The notes: a model not told the origin generated them from the letters alone. A stretch of 64,000 nucleotides of DNA from Lytechinus variegatus (GCF_018143015.1 NC_054751.1:15981292-16045291), one strand, 5' to 3'. Positions 12,351 through 25,849 are shown, numbered from the stretch's first letter. Made by a program: numbers and translations.

Positions 12351-12639
12351 CTACTTTAGACGGACCAAACGATTGCGATATAGGGCCTACACGTGGTATC
12401 GAACAGCAAAGGGAAATAGTTTCCTTCGTGTAGCGGTGCATATAGATCGTGGATGACACATGTAATTGGCGTGAAGGAACTGCCCCCTAAGGCCTCATTA
12501 CCATCGCATCCAACACAAAATGAGCAGTTTGTCCGCTATAATTGACCATGTAAGATAATGTATATATACATTGTTTGTGCATGCTTTGTAGATACAGTAT
12601 CTAGTTAAGGGTATGGGATGTCGTTGTCAGTTAAAATAT

Positions 12640-12725
12640 GGCTCCGGAACATAGATCACAAGGTTTAGGGTTCGATTCCCGCCTCACGGGTGCTACCGTC
12701 CTTTGCGGTACCAAATAAAAATCGG
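12640..12725 (+). repeat. Possible tRNA-like SINE fragment
   Basis: A B-box-like GGGTTCGATTCCCGCC sits after an anticodon-arm-like segment, and a body CGGTACCAAATAAAAATCGG follows. The A box is not convincing, so only the 3' half of a tRNA-like head is supported. Confidence 0.35.
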
Positions 12726-13555
12726 TAAAATGTATTATCGCATAATTTATTCTGTTCAAAAAATCAGTTCATATCCTGCACGTCATGACTGTTTAGGTTA
12801 TTTATGTAGTTAAGTAATCAATATTGGAATAGTAATAGACGCATCTGGGGAAGTAACCAAGGGTGTTGAGATTTGTTTCATCCGTTAATGAAATTCGATC
12901 ATATATGCCTTTTGTATTAATTGGCATTTCTTGAAAAAAATATGTCATTAATGAATGCAGATTGAATGAAACAAATAATTAGACAAGTAATGAGTTTATA
13001 GACAAAGACATCATCCACTTCCATAATGAGCTATAATGTATATGTTATATCGGAAATATTTCATGTTTGTTGTCAATAAGTTTCAAACATACGTGCGCGA
13101 TATGGATTCGAACAAAACATCTTTGGGAGGCATTTTATTGGCGGCAGTAGAGAATTTCTCTGCGCAACGCGCTTACATTCAGCCTGGGCTCCATGCATTC
13201 AGGTATCAATATTAGATTTTTTTCTATTGAGCGCCGTTGTAAATAAATGAAGACTTTATACAAATACCATGTCATTTATTGTATTAAAGTTTCTCCAAGT
13301 GTTACTGACATTTTGAAAATGGTTATTCTCCTGTACTTTATTTTCGTACACTAATACTTGACTCCAGGCATGACACGGCTGTGCTTCTCTGATGAATGTA
13401 TTTTTTTCCATTTGACATCCAACTTTATCTCCAATATTAATGTGTTTTTTATCTTACGGATAACAGTTTGATGGAACATACTTTTCCTTAACTTTATCAA
13501 CATTAATATATTCATGGAAAACATTCATGGATGTTAAAAGTATTCTCACCAGAGT
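12726..13555. other. AT-rich intronic sequence
   Basis: No supported gene or bounded repeat. Confidence 0.4.
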
Positions 13556-13560
13556 GCTAG

Positions 13561-13885
13561 AGTGATGGAGAGACAGCGAATGGGGGGGGGGGGTGTGGAG
13601 AGGGAGAGATGGAAGAGGGGGATGAGGGAGGGGAATGGGTGGTGGGGTTGAGGAAGGGACAGAGAGAGACAGAGATACAGAGAGTGTGTGAGGGGTGGGG
13701 TGTGCGTGCCTGTGATTTAGAGTGGGTGTGCTTTTTCGTGTCTAAGGATGTGTGTGCATGCATGTGTGTGAAGGGCTTTTATAAGGGCGGATGTATGGGT
13801 GAGTGTGTGATGGGGTGCGTGCGGTGGTGGGTGTGTGTGTGTGTGTGTGAGAGAGGGGGGTGGGGGGGGGGAGAGAGGGAAATGG
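13561..13885. repeat. GA-rich and (GT)n low-complexity tract
   Basis: G/A-rich sequence passes into (GT)n and then a long G run near 13858-13871. The open frames on both strands here are artefacts of low complexity. Confidence 0.85.
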
Positions 13886-14369
13886 GTGGAAGGGGGATCA
13901 TGATGCTCGACGACATTAAAACCAATCCAAGAAATCCTATACCACTGGGTAAACATCATACATACTCCTGGGTGAATAGTGGCAGATGAAGATCCTCTAT
14001 TCAAGGTCCTAAGCTTCAAACCATGACTAACAATATTCATACTTTTTCTTCACCATTTCAACCTTACACATACAGATAGGATTGTAAACAAAAGTGTTGT
14101 CATGAATTATATTCTCTAGTCTCTTATAAGCGTCGTCCGGGAACTTCAATATAAATGTTGACGCCTTACGAAATGACTTGACTGGATTAGTGTAACAGTG
14201 AGCCCTAGACAACGACGCATTATTGTGCACGTACAAATATGAAGAAAGCTATTAATAAATCGTAAATTTGAAGCAAGGACAACATGCACTTTCCTGTTTT
14301 AGACAATCTTGTACGACCATGAAATTAGATTCACTTTGCAGCGAGAAAGCTTAGCTTCTGAAAAAATGA

Positions 14370-15090
14370 CGAATTGCTATATACTGAGGTTCGCGTCTAC
14401 AAGCAGCTGGAAACCTATTATGTGAGAAGGTCCTTGTTAAAATTTACAGCTTTCGAATTGGTAGGTGATTTCATGACAAAAACTCATGACTGTTCCAGTA
14501 AACCATACAAAATCAATATTGGCAAGTGTGTGTGTGTGTGGAGGGGGGGGGGGGTGGAAGGGGCGCGCACCCCATTATGGCAAACGTGGAATTATGATCC
14601 CCTTTATCTAGAACATTAAAAGTCATATTTCATTGATCGAAATAGAAATAAGAAATTTCTAAATTCTTGTTTGTTTTACCCAATGGACCGTGGGCGCGGC
14701 AGCAACCGAACAGTGCCAGATCGACGTTACCGGAATGCCAAACAGGGTAGAAGCAACTCCCATCTTTTAACGTCTTTTTTGTGTGTTTTTAGTCTTTTAT
14801 ATATAGTTGTGAGGAGGACGCTAGCAAGTGAGCCAACACACACGATACAACCGAGAGACCCCAGTTTTGAAGTATAACCCACTTTTTGTTAGAAGTTACA
14901 GATTTCGAAATAGCTTTCATGACAAAACCTCACGAACGGCCAAGAAAATCATACAACATTGGCATAATTATTAGAATATGCTGGGAAGACAAGGCGAGCG
15001 GCGGAATACGCATCGGGAAACGTTTCCCAATTTGCCAAAACGTGGGATTGTGGTCCGTCCCCCTTTTCTTAAAAGAGCACTTCAGCGTAT
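14370..15090. repeat. Pair of diverged repeat copies
   Basis: The segments at about 14435-14600 and 14885-15065 align in order. Shared phrases: TTACAG.TTTCGAA, TTTCATGACAAAA, CATACAA then ATTGGCA, and a later CAAAACGTGGGATT against CAAACGTGGAATT. They are two old copies of one dispersed repeat rather than a recent duplication. The (GT) and G run at 14527-14555 sits inside the first copy. Confidence 0.45.
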
Positions 15091-15972
15091 TAGCCTTCAA
15101 TTAATATTTTCGCACCATTTTCAAGCATTCTTTTGTTCTTCAGAAATTCTGTATGGACCGGCCGACCTCTTTTTTTTCAACTTGTCTTGTTCCATTGACG
15201 GGGGTTACATGAAAAGCGCGTTGGTAGAGTATCTGGCATGGGGTCGCTTTATACCATGGGGATCGGATAAATCTCCACATTCATGTACATGATGTAGGGC
15301 AGTCTATGCTACTTGAACCCTTTTCTCCAATTTAAATCCTTATTCTAACCGCCGACCCCCCCCCCCCGTATCGAATCAAATTCGGACAAAAGAAGAGTGG
15401 GGGGAAATATCCAAATTATGATTGTACCCATACCACAAAGGTGTGAAGTTTGTTATGATTATCTTGAGAAAATGTCAACAGCATCTCAAGTGGACATATT
15501 ACACTAACCGGGAAAGGCGAGTCGTTGCTGGGCTTGGGGGAGACCGCTTGGTGTCCCTATCTGGACACTTATCACAGCTATGAAAATCCTAAGTGCAAAA
15601 GTCAGTCGATCTGTCTGAAGAATGAAATACTTATAAAAAAAAGGAAATTCGTATCGATGAGAAGCGATCTATGGTTTTATTACATTGTATTAGTGACGCA
15701 AATGTTCAAGATTATGTGAGGATGCGTGTGCGTGTGTGTGTGTGTGTGTATGTATGTATGTGATTTTCTAATGACCTACTTCTAGGGACATTTTCATGCA
15801 TTTTACCCATCATCCGGGGACATCCCCTATTATATCCAGAAAACCATGCCAATCAACATCTCATTTTAAACAGTCTCATGATTATATAGATGAACTGTTA
15901 TGATCCAAATTTATATTTGACAAGTGGAATAAGATCAACTGGGCATTAGAAAAAATGAGAATTAGACTTATT
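15091..15972. other. Intronic sequence with a short (GT)n tract
   Basis: A GT-rich microsatellite lies at about 15722-15762. Nothing else is supported. Confidence 0.4.
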
Positions 15973-16247
15973 ACCCCGATTCTGAAGTCGGGTTTAACTT
16001 AAACTCGGGTTTAAAGTTCGGGGTTAAGTATGGATAGCCATTTGTTACATAAATCACTAACAGTATATAGAGATATCATATTTCAGCTCATTTTGCTCTC
16101 AAATCATTCATAATTGTCAGGAAAGAGCACAGTAAACATAAGTAACATGCAACGTAATAAAAAAAATTGACACCTTTGGCACTCCATAATTTTAGCACGG
16201 AGATAGACCACGGTCTACCTTAAACCCGACTTCTGAATACGGGCCCA
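15973..16247. mobile_element. MITE with CTGAAGTCGGGTTTAA ends (copy 1)
   Basis: The left end CGATTCTGAAGTCGGGTTTA is inverted at the right as TTAAACCCGACTTCTGAATA, followed by CGGGCCC. The interior contains AGCTCATTTTGCTCTCAAAT and GGAAAGAGCACAGTAAACAT. These are found in reverse order and on the other strand in the 43576-43886 copy, so the two insertions have opposite orientation. Confidence 0.75.
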
Positions 16248-17742
16248 TGGGTATTACACCTAGTGTAGACCAAATGACAAATAGGGCCGAGTGATGCTAG
16301 ACCAAACGGATTTAAGCCCATGTGGTATAGGGCTTGAGAAGTATAGTAAATGAAAAAAAATTTAAATCTCCGGGGAGGGTGGGTGGGGGCACCCGTACTC
16401 AAAGTATCCCGACTTTCATTCTTGCAATGAACTCATTTCATATCGCAGGATTCAGTTAGGGTGTCTATTCATCCATTCGCCTAATTAATTCGCCCCTGCA
16501 AATCCTTCCATTAAAATGCATGGACAATTTCTTCAATCACTGAAAAACGTTTACATGTTAATTTCAAAGTTCAGATATTTGTATTGATGATGTTATTGAT
16601 CAGAGAGAGGGCAGAGAGAGGGAGAGAGAAAGAGAGAGAGAGAGGGGGGAGCGAGGGACAGAGCTAGATATTATTGACATGACTTTATTTACCAATAAAA
16701 ATCGATAAATAAATTAATCTAAATCCGAATCTGTATCTTAATAAAAGAGAAAGTTTGGATATAGAAAGGTAATAGGAAATATAGAAATTAAAACCTGAGA
16801 AAGATAACCTAAAACAAAATCGACCCATTTGCTAACCCACAAATAAATGCATTTGATCTCTTCAATCTCAACTATGATAAGCCAGTATTATCGTCTAGAG
16901 TGAGTTCTTGTATATGAGTTCAACGGGACTCAACGTCTTCTTTACATTGACAAATACTCTCGTATATTATTACCCGAATGAGGCATTTTGGAAACGTGAT
17001 TTGTGTTTATTTCGTGCTTGTCAAAATTTTACTCGAAAAAATATGCCCCCCATTTTGGAAAATTTTGGAGCCGCCCCTGCATCCGAGTCAGCAACAAAAC
17101 TAAGGATATTAACGAAAAAAACAACCACCGTAATTTTCTTTTCTTTAAATAAAAGTAGGTCAGATGATGTTGGTGAAATATAACATATTTAGTGGTGAAC
17201 CATCCATTGTATTTTCAATATTCATGACATATATAATCTTCCCTTGAAACACAGAGATTAAATCATAATTGCAAAAGAAAATATGGGGATCACAAAAACG
17301 CGATGTTCATGAATATTCCGGGTTTCTTTCTAAGGCTTGCGGCGGTGAAATGCGATCATTATCTAAAGCCACAAGAAAGGTTTGATACAAAGGTACTTTT
17401 CCGAACTGACACACAAGCATGCAAGCGAATGAGTTGATATCACTGGCTTACGTGAGGGCACTTAACCTCTAACCTCTCAAATTTATAAATAAATAGATAT
17501 ATAAATGAATGAAAATACAGGTAAATATCAACAACAAATATAAAAAGAAGGGCAAAGGGAAAGGAAGGGGTTGTTAAATGGATTTCCAAATATGTCAAAA
17601 TCTATTACCTTATTAGATTTCATTCATATTTAGTTAGGTCGAAATTTCCCACGTTCCGCTATATACGATAATCAATATTGGTATCTCCTACTGACAGTAA
17701 TTCATAGTCAAGTCCTTCACCTAAAACAACTTCATACAAATG
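16248..17742. other. AT-rich intronic sequence with a (GA)n tract
   Basis: A GA-rich microsatellite lies at about 16602-16660. No exon is supported. Confidence 0.4.
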
Positions 17743-17945
17743 GGCACGTCGCGTCGTGGTCCAGTGGTTCTGACTCTCGCCTTTCAAACAGACGGTCGTG
17801 AGTTCGAATCCTAGCCATGGCGTGTTTTCCTTCAGCAAGAAATTCCTCAAAAAATAATGTGCGCACCAGAATCGGTAGACTAGCTTAGCCGGGGTAATAT
17901 AGGAGCACCTAGCAAGGTGGATACGTGCGCTATACAAATCCTATA
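17743..17945 (+). repeat. tRNA-derived SINE (family 1), near-complete
   Basis: The A-box-like GTGGTCCAGTGG and the B box GAGTTCGAATCC are about 40 bases apart. The body (AGCCATGGCGTGTTTTCC) matches the minus-strand copy at 2802-3042. The 3' end (GATACGTGCGCTATACAAATCC) is of the type seen at 1036-1132. This is the fullest copy in the window and lies in the presumed receptor cyclase intron. Confidence 0.75.
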
Positions 17946-18090
17946 TTATTTTATTCATTATAAATAGCTTTATAAATATATTTAGAGATCGATCAAAAAT
18001 TATTTTTGTTTTGAACAGAATATTGGCGCCGGGATGGCAATGATGTTGTAATGAATAAATTCTAATTCATGTTCATGTTTTACACGTCAC

Positions 18091-18268
18091 CAGGGGCTCG
18101 TTTCATAAAGCTGTTCGTAAGTTACGAACGACTTTACGCACGGCTGGTGATCCTTTCTTGTGCTATACGATATATCCCTATATAGCTGACTTATGTATAA
18201 GAAGATGTTCCAGTCGTTCGTAAAGTTGTGCGTAACTTACACGAACGGCTTTATGAAACATCACCCAG
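18091..18268. mobile_element. Foldback MITE with TTTCATAAAGC ends
   Basis: The left arm GGGGCTCGTTTCATAAAGC...TTCGTAAGTTACG pairs with CGTAACTTACACGAACGGCTTTATGAAAC at the right. It has no coding capacity. Confidence 0.7.
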
Positions 18269-21030
18269 GTCCTTCCACATTTTGGAACAAATATAAGTTC
18301 GTAAGATACAACCGTGAAATATATTTGATAGAAATATGGATTTTAGAATGTTGACAGCGTAATAAAAAAAAAATGTGATGGATTTCACCTAACTTCGCTT
18401 CGGGGGAAAAGAACGAGAAAACATGTGAATTACGGGAGGGGGGGGTGGTAGAAAGAGAAAGAGTAAATGGAATGGAGTAAATGAGACGGGGATGGATGGG
18501 GGGGATCAAAGTATGGGGGACAGATACGCTGACATTGTAGGGAACAAAGGGAGGGGGGGGACATCGTGAATAAACTACTGTGTTTACATGTGTCATCGAC
18601 AAGTTAAAGTTTCGAAAGCATAATAAACAATGAGCCAGGGTGATCGGTGTGCGAATGAGATGTGGAAGATAAGAACCGAATTCACACCTTGATCTGCAGA
18701 GGGGCCACTTTACACGAATGTTTGAAATCAATTGCAAGTTTTAAACAACAATCCCGATTTGTAAACATCCGTCATGTCCGTCTTTTTGAGCAACGCTAAT
18801 CGTAATTGGCCATTTTCATCTGACGATTAATCACAAACCTGTGTGCTACAGGGGCTCATGTGGTATCTAGGCCAACCAAGAGAGGTATAGAAACGATCCT
18901 GGCGTTGTCATGGAAACGAGATGATAGTCATCACATGAAATCAATGATAACGCTGGCAAGCATGAATAGATATAAATACACACTCATCACTCCAAAGAAC
19001 TTTTATATTTTGTTCTCTCTCGCCGAATGCCGAGTTTATGTTAGGATGTGATGAAGAACAAGGCTTGGTTTTGAATAGTCACTCTGTGTTGATCCTTAAG
19101 GCTTCTTTGGCGATTTTTTCTTAAAGGACGTTCCATTTTGGAATAATAGGTTTTCTTAAATGGCATTTCCGCTAATAAATTCGATTTTCTTATAAAAAAA
19201 CATAAAGTTTCCATTTTGAAATCAAGTGGTTTTGTGAAAAATTAAAAAAAATTATTATTATCCTTTCGAAAATTATCTATCTTTAGTTAATGAACATCAT
19301 TGATTATACCCTCCTTTGTTAATGTCATTTTTGACCCTCAGCGATATGGAATGAACTTGTAAAGAACATTCAGCCTTATCTTGATTTGATATCACCTTAT
19401 TGCCCTGTTATACACTTTCATACGTAACTAAGAGAGAACAGGGTGACGATATTTATTTTCATGCCTTTCGACCCAGTTAATAAAGGATCTTTGTAAACTT
19501 GAATTCCAGTATGAAAGATTAAAAACATGAATTCCTTAAAGAGAATTTTCGGAAGGACATCCCAAGGTAAAGATAAGTGATTTTCTGAAATAGAATTTTA
19601 ATCTAGAAATCCAGCAATGAAATGTTTAAGGTCATTATGTTAAAAGTATTTCCAGTCTAAATCAAACGGTTTGCTTAAACATATAAAGACACTGCTAGTA
19701 TCTATTTATGGGTTGTTTTTTTCATTAACCTTGAAACAAGAAATTGATTTCCCAGCACAAGAAAAGAGAAAAGAAAGGGCATAAAGAGAGAGAGAGAGGG
19801 GGGGGAATATTGAAAGAGTGAAAATTGATGTGGTTTTAAAAAATAGCAAAATAATGACATTTTATAGAAATATATATATCAGATGAAATGGCTTAATACT
19901 ATTGCTCAATCCGTTTAGTGTCGGGTTAGTCCAAGCATGCACTATTATTCATGCGGTTTATATCTCGTTGATCCACATGATGAAATTAAAGTTGTATCAA
20001 TTCAAAAGATTTATCAGGCACATGACCTTACCTTTTGGAATAGCATTGATTGTATAACATCTTTTTTTAATCTTTAAATTTCCATTGTGTTTATATAAAT
20101 ACGCATCATACTATATTAAAAAGGAAGAGTTGAAGAAAAAATAAAGTGAGGGACACTTTAACCCATGCATCTGTCAGGTGCTCCTTTATCGTTTGAATAA
20201 CGGATGCTATCATTTCGGTTACCTTGGTAACGGGATGTTGGTGTTGAAAAATAAATGGCATTAAGATGCGACTTTGTGCTAAGACAACTGAAAAACCAGC
20301 GTGAACCTCACCGCTTTCTGCAAGATTTTTTTGTTGTTGAATCATGCTTTCATAAATTCGCTTTCAATAAAATTCCAATACACGCCTGGTGTCATGTATG
20401 GTGATTTACAAGGAGAGGAAATGGGTTCATTTTAAATCATCACGGCCATGAGGTAACGGTAGACATTAATATGAGAGTAATGAGTTATTTTCTACGACGG
20501 TATGTAGCCTTTTATAGATTAACATCGTAATTATTTTGCTTGTATATGAGACTGGGAAAGGTCTTGTAAAATTCATACCGATGTGTGATTGTGACGCTGC
20601 AAATAATGAAACATTAATATGTTAAGATCAAATCAGGAAAACATATCTATTCTGCGACCCTCTTCAACAAGCTAGTGTCATTGATAGAGCTTTTTTTTCT
20701 GTTAGGAACTACAAAGGAACTTTTATCATCAAGTCTCGAGCACGGTCGCACGTATTTTAACCTAGCTACATTTCCATCGCGACCTTGCAATAAACTCACG
20801 TAAAGATGAACAAATTTCACATTACTGTCTCCTCACAATTCCAAAGAGAAACAGAGGATTGTGACAAATGATATATCATTCCTGAGCATCTATGTAAACA
20901 AATACTGAATTCTTTGAAATGCTGAAGTTGAATTCTTTGTATTAAGATGACCATATGGGTTCCACTCAAGTAAAGCGAGAGAGGAAGAGAGAGAGAGTGG
21001 TTGAGGTCAGAGGGAGGGGAACTTTGCAAT

Positions 21031-21061
<31 letters not shown>

Positions 21062-22831
21062 AATACTAGGCGTGATATCGAAAACCATTATTTGGGAAGG
21101 ATGTAGCTTGCAAAATTACCTTGTCATAAAAATTGTTTCCCAAAAATTAATAAATGAATAAAAAAGGGTAATGAGATACGAGACCTTGTCATGCTTGTCG
21201 CACCTATGACGATAATCGACTTGCATGTTGGAAGTCATACCAAACTGTAAAAAGTGAAAAGGAATATATTGAGATTTTAACCAAAGGTAAATATTTGGAT
21301 GGTAGTGGTTTTGATAGGATTATGGTCCCATGCTCAGGTTTGGAAATCAAGTAGAAATGAGAAACAATACCTGGCGTGGTTACCATGGCAACGAGCATGA
21401 AGAAGTCATGGACGCACGGATCATTTGATGATGGAATGTGGGGTTATATAGGGGGTACATCCAAACAGATTTGTCAATTAGGAGAAAATGTTCTGCTACT
21501 CTAATTTAGTTATAGGATTTGTTGTACCTTTCCAGGAAACTTGGGATAATAAAACGCGTCCCATAAAAAAACCGAAGCGAAAATGTTAATTGATGCTTTA
21601 ATGAACTACCAAAGCCTGAATACAAATGTGATTGACAAAGTAATGATATAACATTGTAGAGCTTATAAAGCCTCTTCTTTCTTTCAGTTTATATATTAAG
21701 AAAGGACATCAGAATAAAATATTAATTTGCTTTATTGTTAGCAAACGCGTTTTTTTTTTTTACTGAAATAATAGTTTTGCTACAGCATTATTTCAAAGAA
21801 CACAAAAAGGGAACTTTGTGATGCCTTGTTCTATTTTTATCAAGGTTTCAAGGTAATGCGTTATACTTTTTAGCATCCTGTCTACGCATTTACTTAGTTA
21901 TTATGTGCAAAATGGAATCATAACAGTTCGAAATGAAAGAGTGAAACTTTTGCAATGATCATGTCATTCGTCAAATATCATTATATTGAATAAGTTATTT
22001 GTGATCGATAATTCGCGCTTCGTTTGCTTTCTGGAAAGCACTTTATATACCACCAGCACTTGTACTATATTACTACCACTGCATGCCGCCTCTGCTGCTG
22101 TTGCAGCTACCGACCTAAAATAATGTTCATAACCAACCAGAAATTGTAGTAGATTCTAACTTATGATTTGGTAAACTTTAAGGGGTCAAGTTACTTTGAA
22201 TATTTTCTTGATGAGTGTTCTTCTAAACTCCTCATTTCTTTGGAAACAAAAGAGTTGCATATCCTAGAACAGCTTTAGCATTATAAAGTAAGTATGCTAT
22301 TTGATTTTACACTCGGCGATAGATTATTATAGCAAACTTGGCAAAGCAAATACTAGTTAGTAACTGAAAAACACAACGCCAAAGTACATTGCAGATGAAT
22401 ATTACCAAAGAACGGACAAGAGAGACAAACCATTAATAACCCAACGCATTGTAATAGCACGGTGACATTTAAAAAATCTATATATATAATATCATATCCA
22501 TTTACTGCAATCAGGAAAATGCAGTGACTACCATGGGATTGTTATTCTTTTCTTAAAGTAAGCTGAAAGAAAGTCTTCGGCTGCGGCGATTCGGTCATTT
22601 CTTCTCTATTTCTAATAGGCAGTAGGGCTTGTGAATTGGTTGGGGAGCGGGGTGGGGTGTCTTGAGTATAATCAATTTATCTCTTGTTCCACACATGAAA
22701 ATCACAATACCTAATAGTGTCTTGAATAATACCCAAGTGTGATTGTGCGTTACATGACATTTATTCATTAAGTGATGTATTTATCTAATTATTGATTAAT
22801 TGAGATCAATTTATCCATTTAGTTATTCATT
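18269..22831. other. AT-rich intronic sequence
   Basis: There are short GA- and GT-rich microsatellites (about 19783-19806, 20979-21002, 21035-21061) and no supported exon. The apparent open frame of 158 codons on the minus strand at 18261-18737 is low-complexity and without homology that I recognise. Confidence 0.4.
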
Positions 22832-22837
22832 AATTAA

Positions 22838-22875
<38 letters not shown>

Positions 22876-22985
22876 CACTTACTTACTGACTGACGGACTG
22901 ACTGACTGATTAATTGATTGATTGATTGGTTGGTTGATTGATTGATTGATTGAGTGAGTGATTGATTGATTGATTAATTAATTTT
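22832..22985. repeat. (ACTT)n passing into (GATT)n microsatellite
   Basis: About twelve ACTT units are followed by a GACT segment and then many GATT units. The two motif blocks are complementary in part and could form a hairpin. Confidence 0.9.
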
Positions 22986-22989
22986 ATTG

Positions 22990-23475
22990 ATTACCTCTGA
23001 TTTTTATTATCTGATAATCTAAAATGATGCAAAATGAAATTGATATCACGAACTATCTGACAGATTTTCTCCACGTATTCGCGTTGTAGAACATTCTATG
23101 TGTATATATTATTTTCAATCAATGGATCCACGAAATTATTTTTTTTTCAATACTGTTTTAGTAAGATATCTGTTACATATTTAGCCCAGTCTGGCAACTC
23201 AATCCTAATATTATATTCTTTGCGTTAGAAGTTGAATGCGCATGTCTGCACGTTGATAAAACGTGCCAGCAGGAATCTCTCGGATCCGAGGGTCTACTAT
23301 CTAAGTAGTCTTACGCTGGCGGATATTACTAATGCGATAATTCAATTACAAACTGACCTATAAAGGCTATGAGAGTATCTTGTCAAGCCATTTATGTTTG
23401 ACCGACATTATTCTTATTCTCGTTCCTGCCCGATAAAAAGCGGAGAGCCCTGTTTTATGAAAGAGTCCAATGAAG
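22990..23475. other. AT-rich intronic sequence
   Basis: Nothing supported. Confidence 0.4.
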
Positions 23476-23578
23476 CAGTCACATTAACGAAACCGCTTCT
23501 AAACCGATCAAAGCTTTCAAGCGGTATCCGGGACAGATTATTGATCGGTTAGGAGTCGGTTTCGCCGGTGTGACTGTG
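23476..23578. mobile_element. MITE with CAGTCACA ends, uninterrupted copy
   Basis: CAGTCACATTAACGAAACCG at the left is inverted at the right as CGGTTTCGCCGGTGTGACTG. This is the uninterrupted form of the element that is split at 29931-30336. Confidence 0.65.
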
Positions 23579-24179
23579 ACATTAGCAAGGACACCCTTTC
23601 ATATCACGCTTTTATTATGAAATGCCGTGTATGGTGGATTATAAAAAAAATACCATTTTGGAATTACAAACATTATTTTTCAAATCATTTCATTTTCTTC
23701 ACACTGTTAGAAAATATTTCCTTAAAAAACAGAAATTCCTGCAGCAGAGTCTTGAGAATACTTGTAATCTTACTACACTGTGTAATCCTACTCACTTTAT
23801 AAAAAACTGCAGAAAATCGGTATTTGATATACGAAATTTCCTGTGAATATAAAGCTTCCTTTTTCATTTGGAATAAACCTTTTCTGTTAAAATTTCCTTT
23901 AATATCAATTTACAGAATGAAACTTTTATTTTATTCTGCTAAATCTTCATTAAAAAAATCTTTAAAACCCGCACGCGAATATACTTACTTAAGAAAAAAA
24001 ATTTGCAATGGTTTTATTTTCTTTTAACCTACAGTTGGTATATTCAGAGTTAACCAACCTAAATGTATTTAGTATCATTGATAAGAATAATGAATTACAT
24101 GCTGGTATAGATTACAAACAATCGCCTCATACGGTGTCTCATAATAAATCAGCCATACATTACAAGAATCCTTCCAGCA

Positions 24180-24244
24180 AACACCGTCATCCGACCACAC
24201 CCCCCCCCCCCCCGCCGTCCAAACTCGCATCTTTATACACATTA
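24180..24244. other. Poly-C tract and short unique flank
   Basis: A long C run lies at 24199-24213, just outside the left end of the next element. Confidence 0.5.
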
Positions 24245-24675
24245 CACAGTGCGTCCCAGAAAAAAAAGGAAACCGGGAATCCCATGTCTTTATTCTTCAA
24301 AGGCAAATTAATTATGATGTTTCATTTGAATAATCATATAATTCAGTTGTTCCTCTATACTTCGATACCTAACATGAGACGAACATTTCACGCATTAATG
24401 TGCAAAACGGGTTTGAAATTATGACGTCAAAGCTAGGTTGCGCAGAATAATAGGACACGATTGGTTCGTGATGGACCACTCAAGGCTATCCAATGTTCCC
24501 TAAATATTTATTGCTTGTTATCTGCCATGCGTGAGCAATTTGCTAAGCTGTTGGTTTTGAATTAGAAACTAAATTCCAATCTTACCATAAATATCAAATT
24601 TATAGTAAAAACAGTTTTGATAATTGTCAGATCTATCTCTGAAAACGGGTTTACTTTTTTGTGGGACGCACTGTA
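24245..24675. mobile_element. Tc1/mariner-like non-autonomous element
   Basis: The left end CACAGTGCGTCCCAGAAAAA is inverted at the right as TTTTTTGTGGGACGCACTG, followed by TATA. The CAGTGCGT... start next to TA fits Tc1/mariner TIRs. The inside has no transposase. The TIR style is close to the longer element at 62793-63769 (CAGTGCGTATC...). Confidence 0.65.
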
Positions 24676-24983
24676 TAATTGAAGAAGGTACCTTTAGCGA
24701 GTAGTTTAATTACAATCTCAGGGTATATTCTCTTACTGGAACTAAACCTGTTGCTTCGGGGAGAAGAAAGAGATGGTCGAAAGGATGAGAAAAAACCTTT
24801 AAAGAGAAAGTAGATTGCATCCAAAGTGCAAAATAATGATACAAGCCTAACTTTCGATTATACATGAATACAAAGAGCTGACATATCAGTATAATTATAT
24901 AGATTAATCCTAACAATGATGGCAAATCAATTTCTCTGTATTGATATAAAGATGAAATTGAAGAGTTTCCTTTACTTACTCTT

Positions 24984-25608
24984 TCTTAAAGGGATGGTCC
25001 GGGCTGAAAATACTTATATCTAAATAAATAAGTAAAATTCACAGAGCAAAATGCTAAAAAATTCATCAAAATCGGATAACCAATAATAAAGTTATTGTAT
25101 TTCAAAATTTATCAATATTTTGTGAAAACAGTTATATGCACATCGTCATGAATATTCATTAGGTGGGCTGATGATGTCACATCCGCTTTCCTTTTTCTAA
25201 TGCTATTACATGAAATCATAAATGGTCCATGATTTTATACATGTGTAAATGATGTGTCTCCATTATGATAAAATTTAATTGCGGCAATAAATAACTATAA
25301 TGCACTTAATCAGTTGTCAATTCAATTGCTTTAGTTCTTGGTAGAAATTTTTTGAATAGTCTAATTTCATATAATGAAATACAAAAATACAAGTGGGGAT
25401 ATGACATGAACAGCCCATATAATGAATATTCATAAAAGCATGCCTAGAACTGACATGTTTCACCGGAATAATGCAAATCTTTGAAATTAAATAACTTCGT
25501 TATTTGCTATCCGATTTTGATCAAATTTTCAGCATTTTGCTTTGCTAATTTTACTCTATATATTTATTGAGATATAAATATCTCTAGCCTAGACCATCCC
25601 TTTAAGAA
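24984..25608. mobile_element. About 620-bp MITE with TTAAAGGGATGGTC ends
   Basis: The ends TCTTAAAGGGATGGTC and GACCATCCCTTTAAGA are inverted. The subterminal ATCAAAATCGGATAACCAATAAT at the left is mirrored by TAACTTCGTTATTTGCTATCCG at the right. It shares the subterminal 'tcatcaaaatcggat...gttat' wording with the elements at 31923 and 58751, so the three belong to one superfamily. Confidence 0.75.
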
Positions 25609-25709
25609 ATGGACAAAAGCGAAGGTGACTGTCATTATGTTTTTACTGTTTTATAAATAAAATATCGTTGGTTTTCTTTTCATAATGGGGCTTCAGACAA
25701 AGACGATGT

Positions 25710-25849
25710 GGGGAGCGTTTCATCAATATTTTTGTCCGACAAGTTGTCAGATCTGAGATCTTTTGTTGAATCTGATTGGCTAAGAAGCACTGTTTCTATG
25801 GTAACTGTTGGATAAAACGTACGACAAGTCCTTTCATGAAACGCTCCCC
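25710..25849. mobile_element. MITE of the GTTTCAT-end family, intact copy
   Basis: The ends GGGGAGCGTTTCAT and ATGAAACGCTCCCC are perfect inverted repeats. The inside is TTGTCAGATCTGAGATC, GATTGGCTAAGAAGCA and ATGGTAACTGTTGGATAAAA. Length is 140 bp. It is the reference copy for the relatives at 6408, 8270 and 55868. Confidence 0.8.

Noticed and set aside
13609-14040. Overlapping frames of over 100 codons on both strands
   Set aside because: GA and GT low-complexity sequence, no protein pattern.
18261-18737. 158-codon open frame on the minus strand
   Set aside because: It crosses a MITE border and G-run tracts, with low-complexity Ser/Pro text and no splice or homology support.
20106-20345. 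79-codon minus-strand frame with a fairly protein-like middle
   Set aside because: No splice borders fit and no family is recognised. It could be a repeat or a conserved non-coding block. Not strong enough to call.
22832-22985. CRISPR-like or regulatory tandem array
   Set aside because: It is a four-base microsatellite without spacers.
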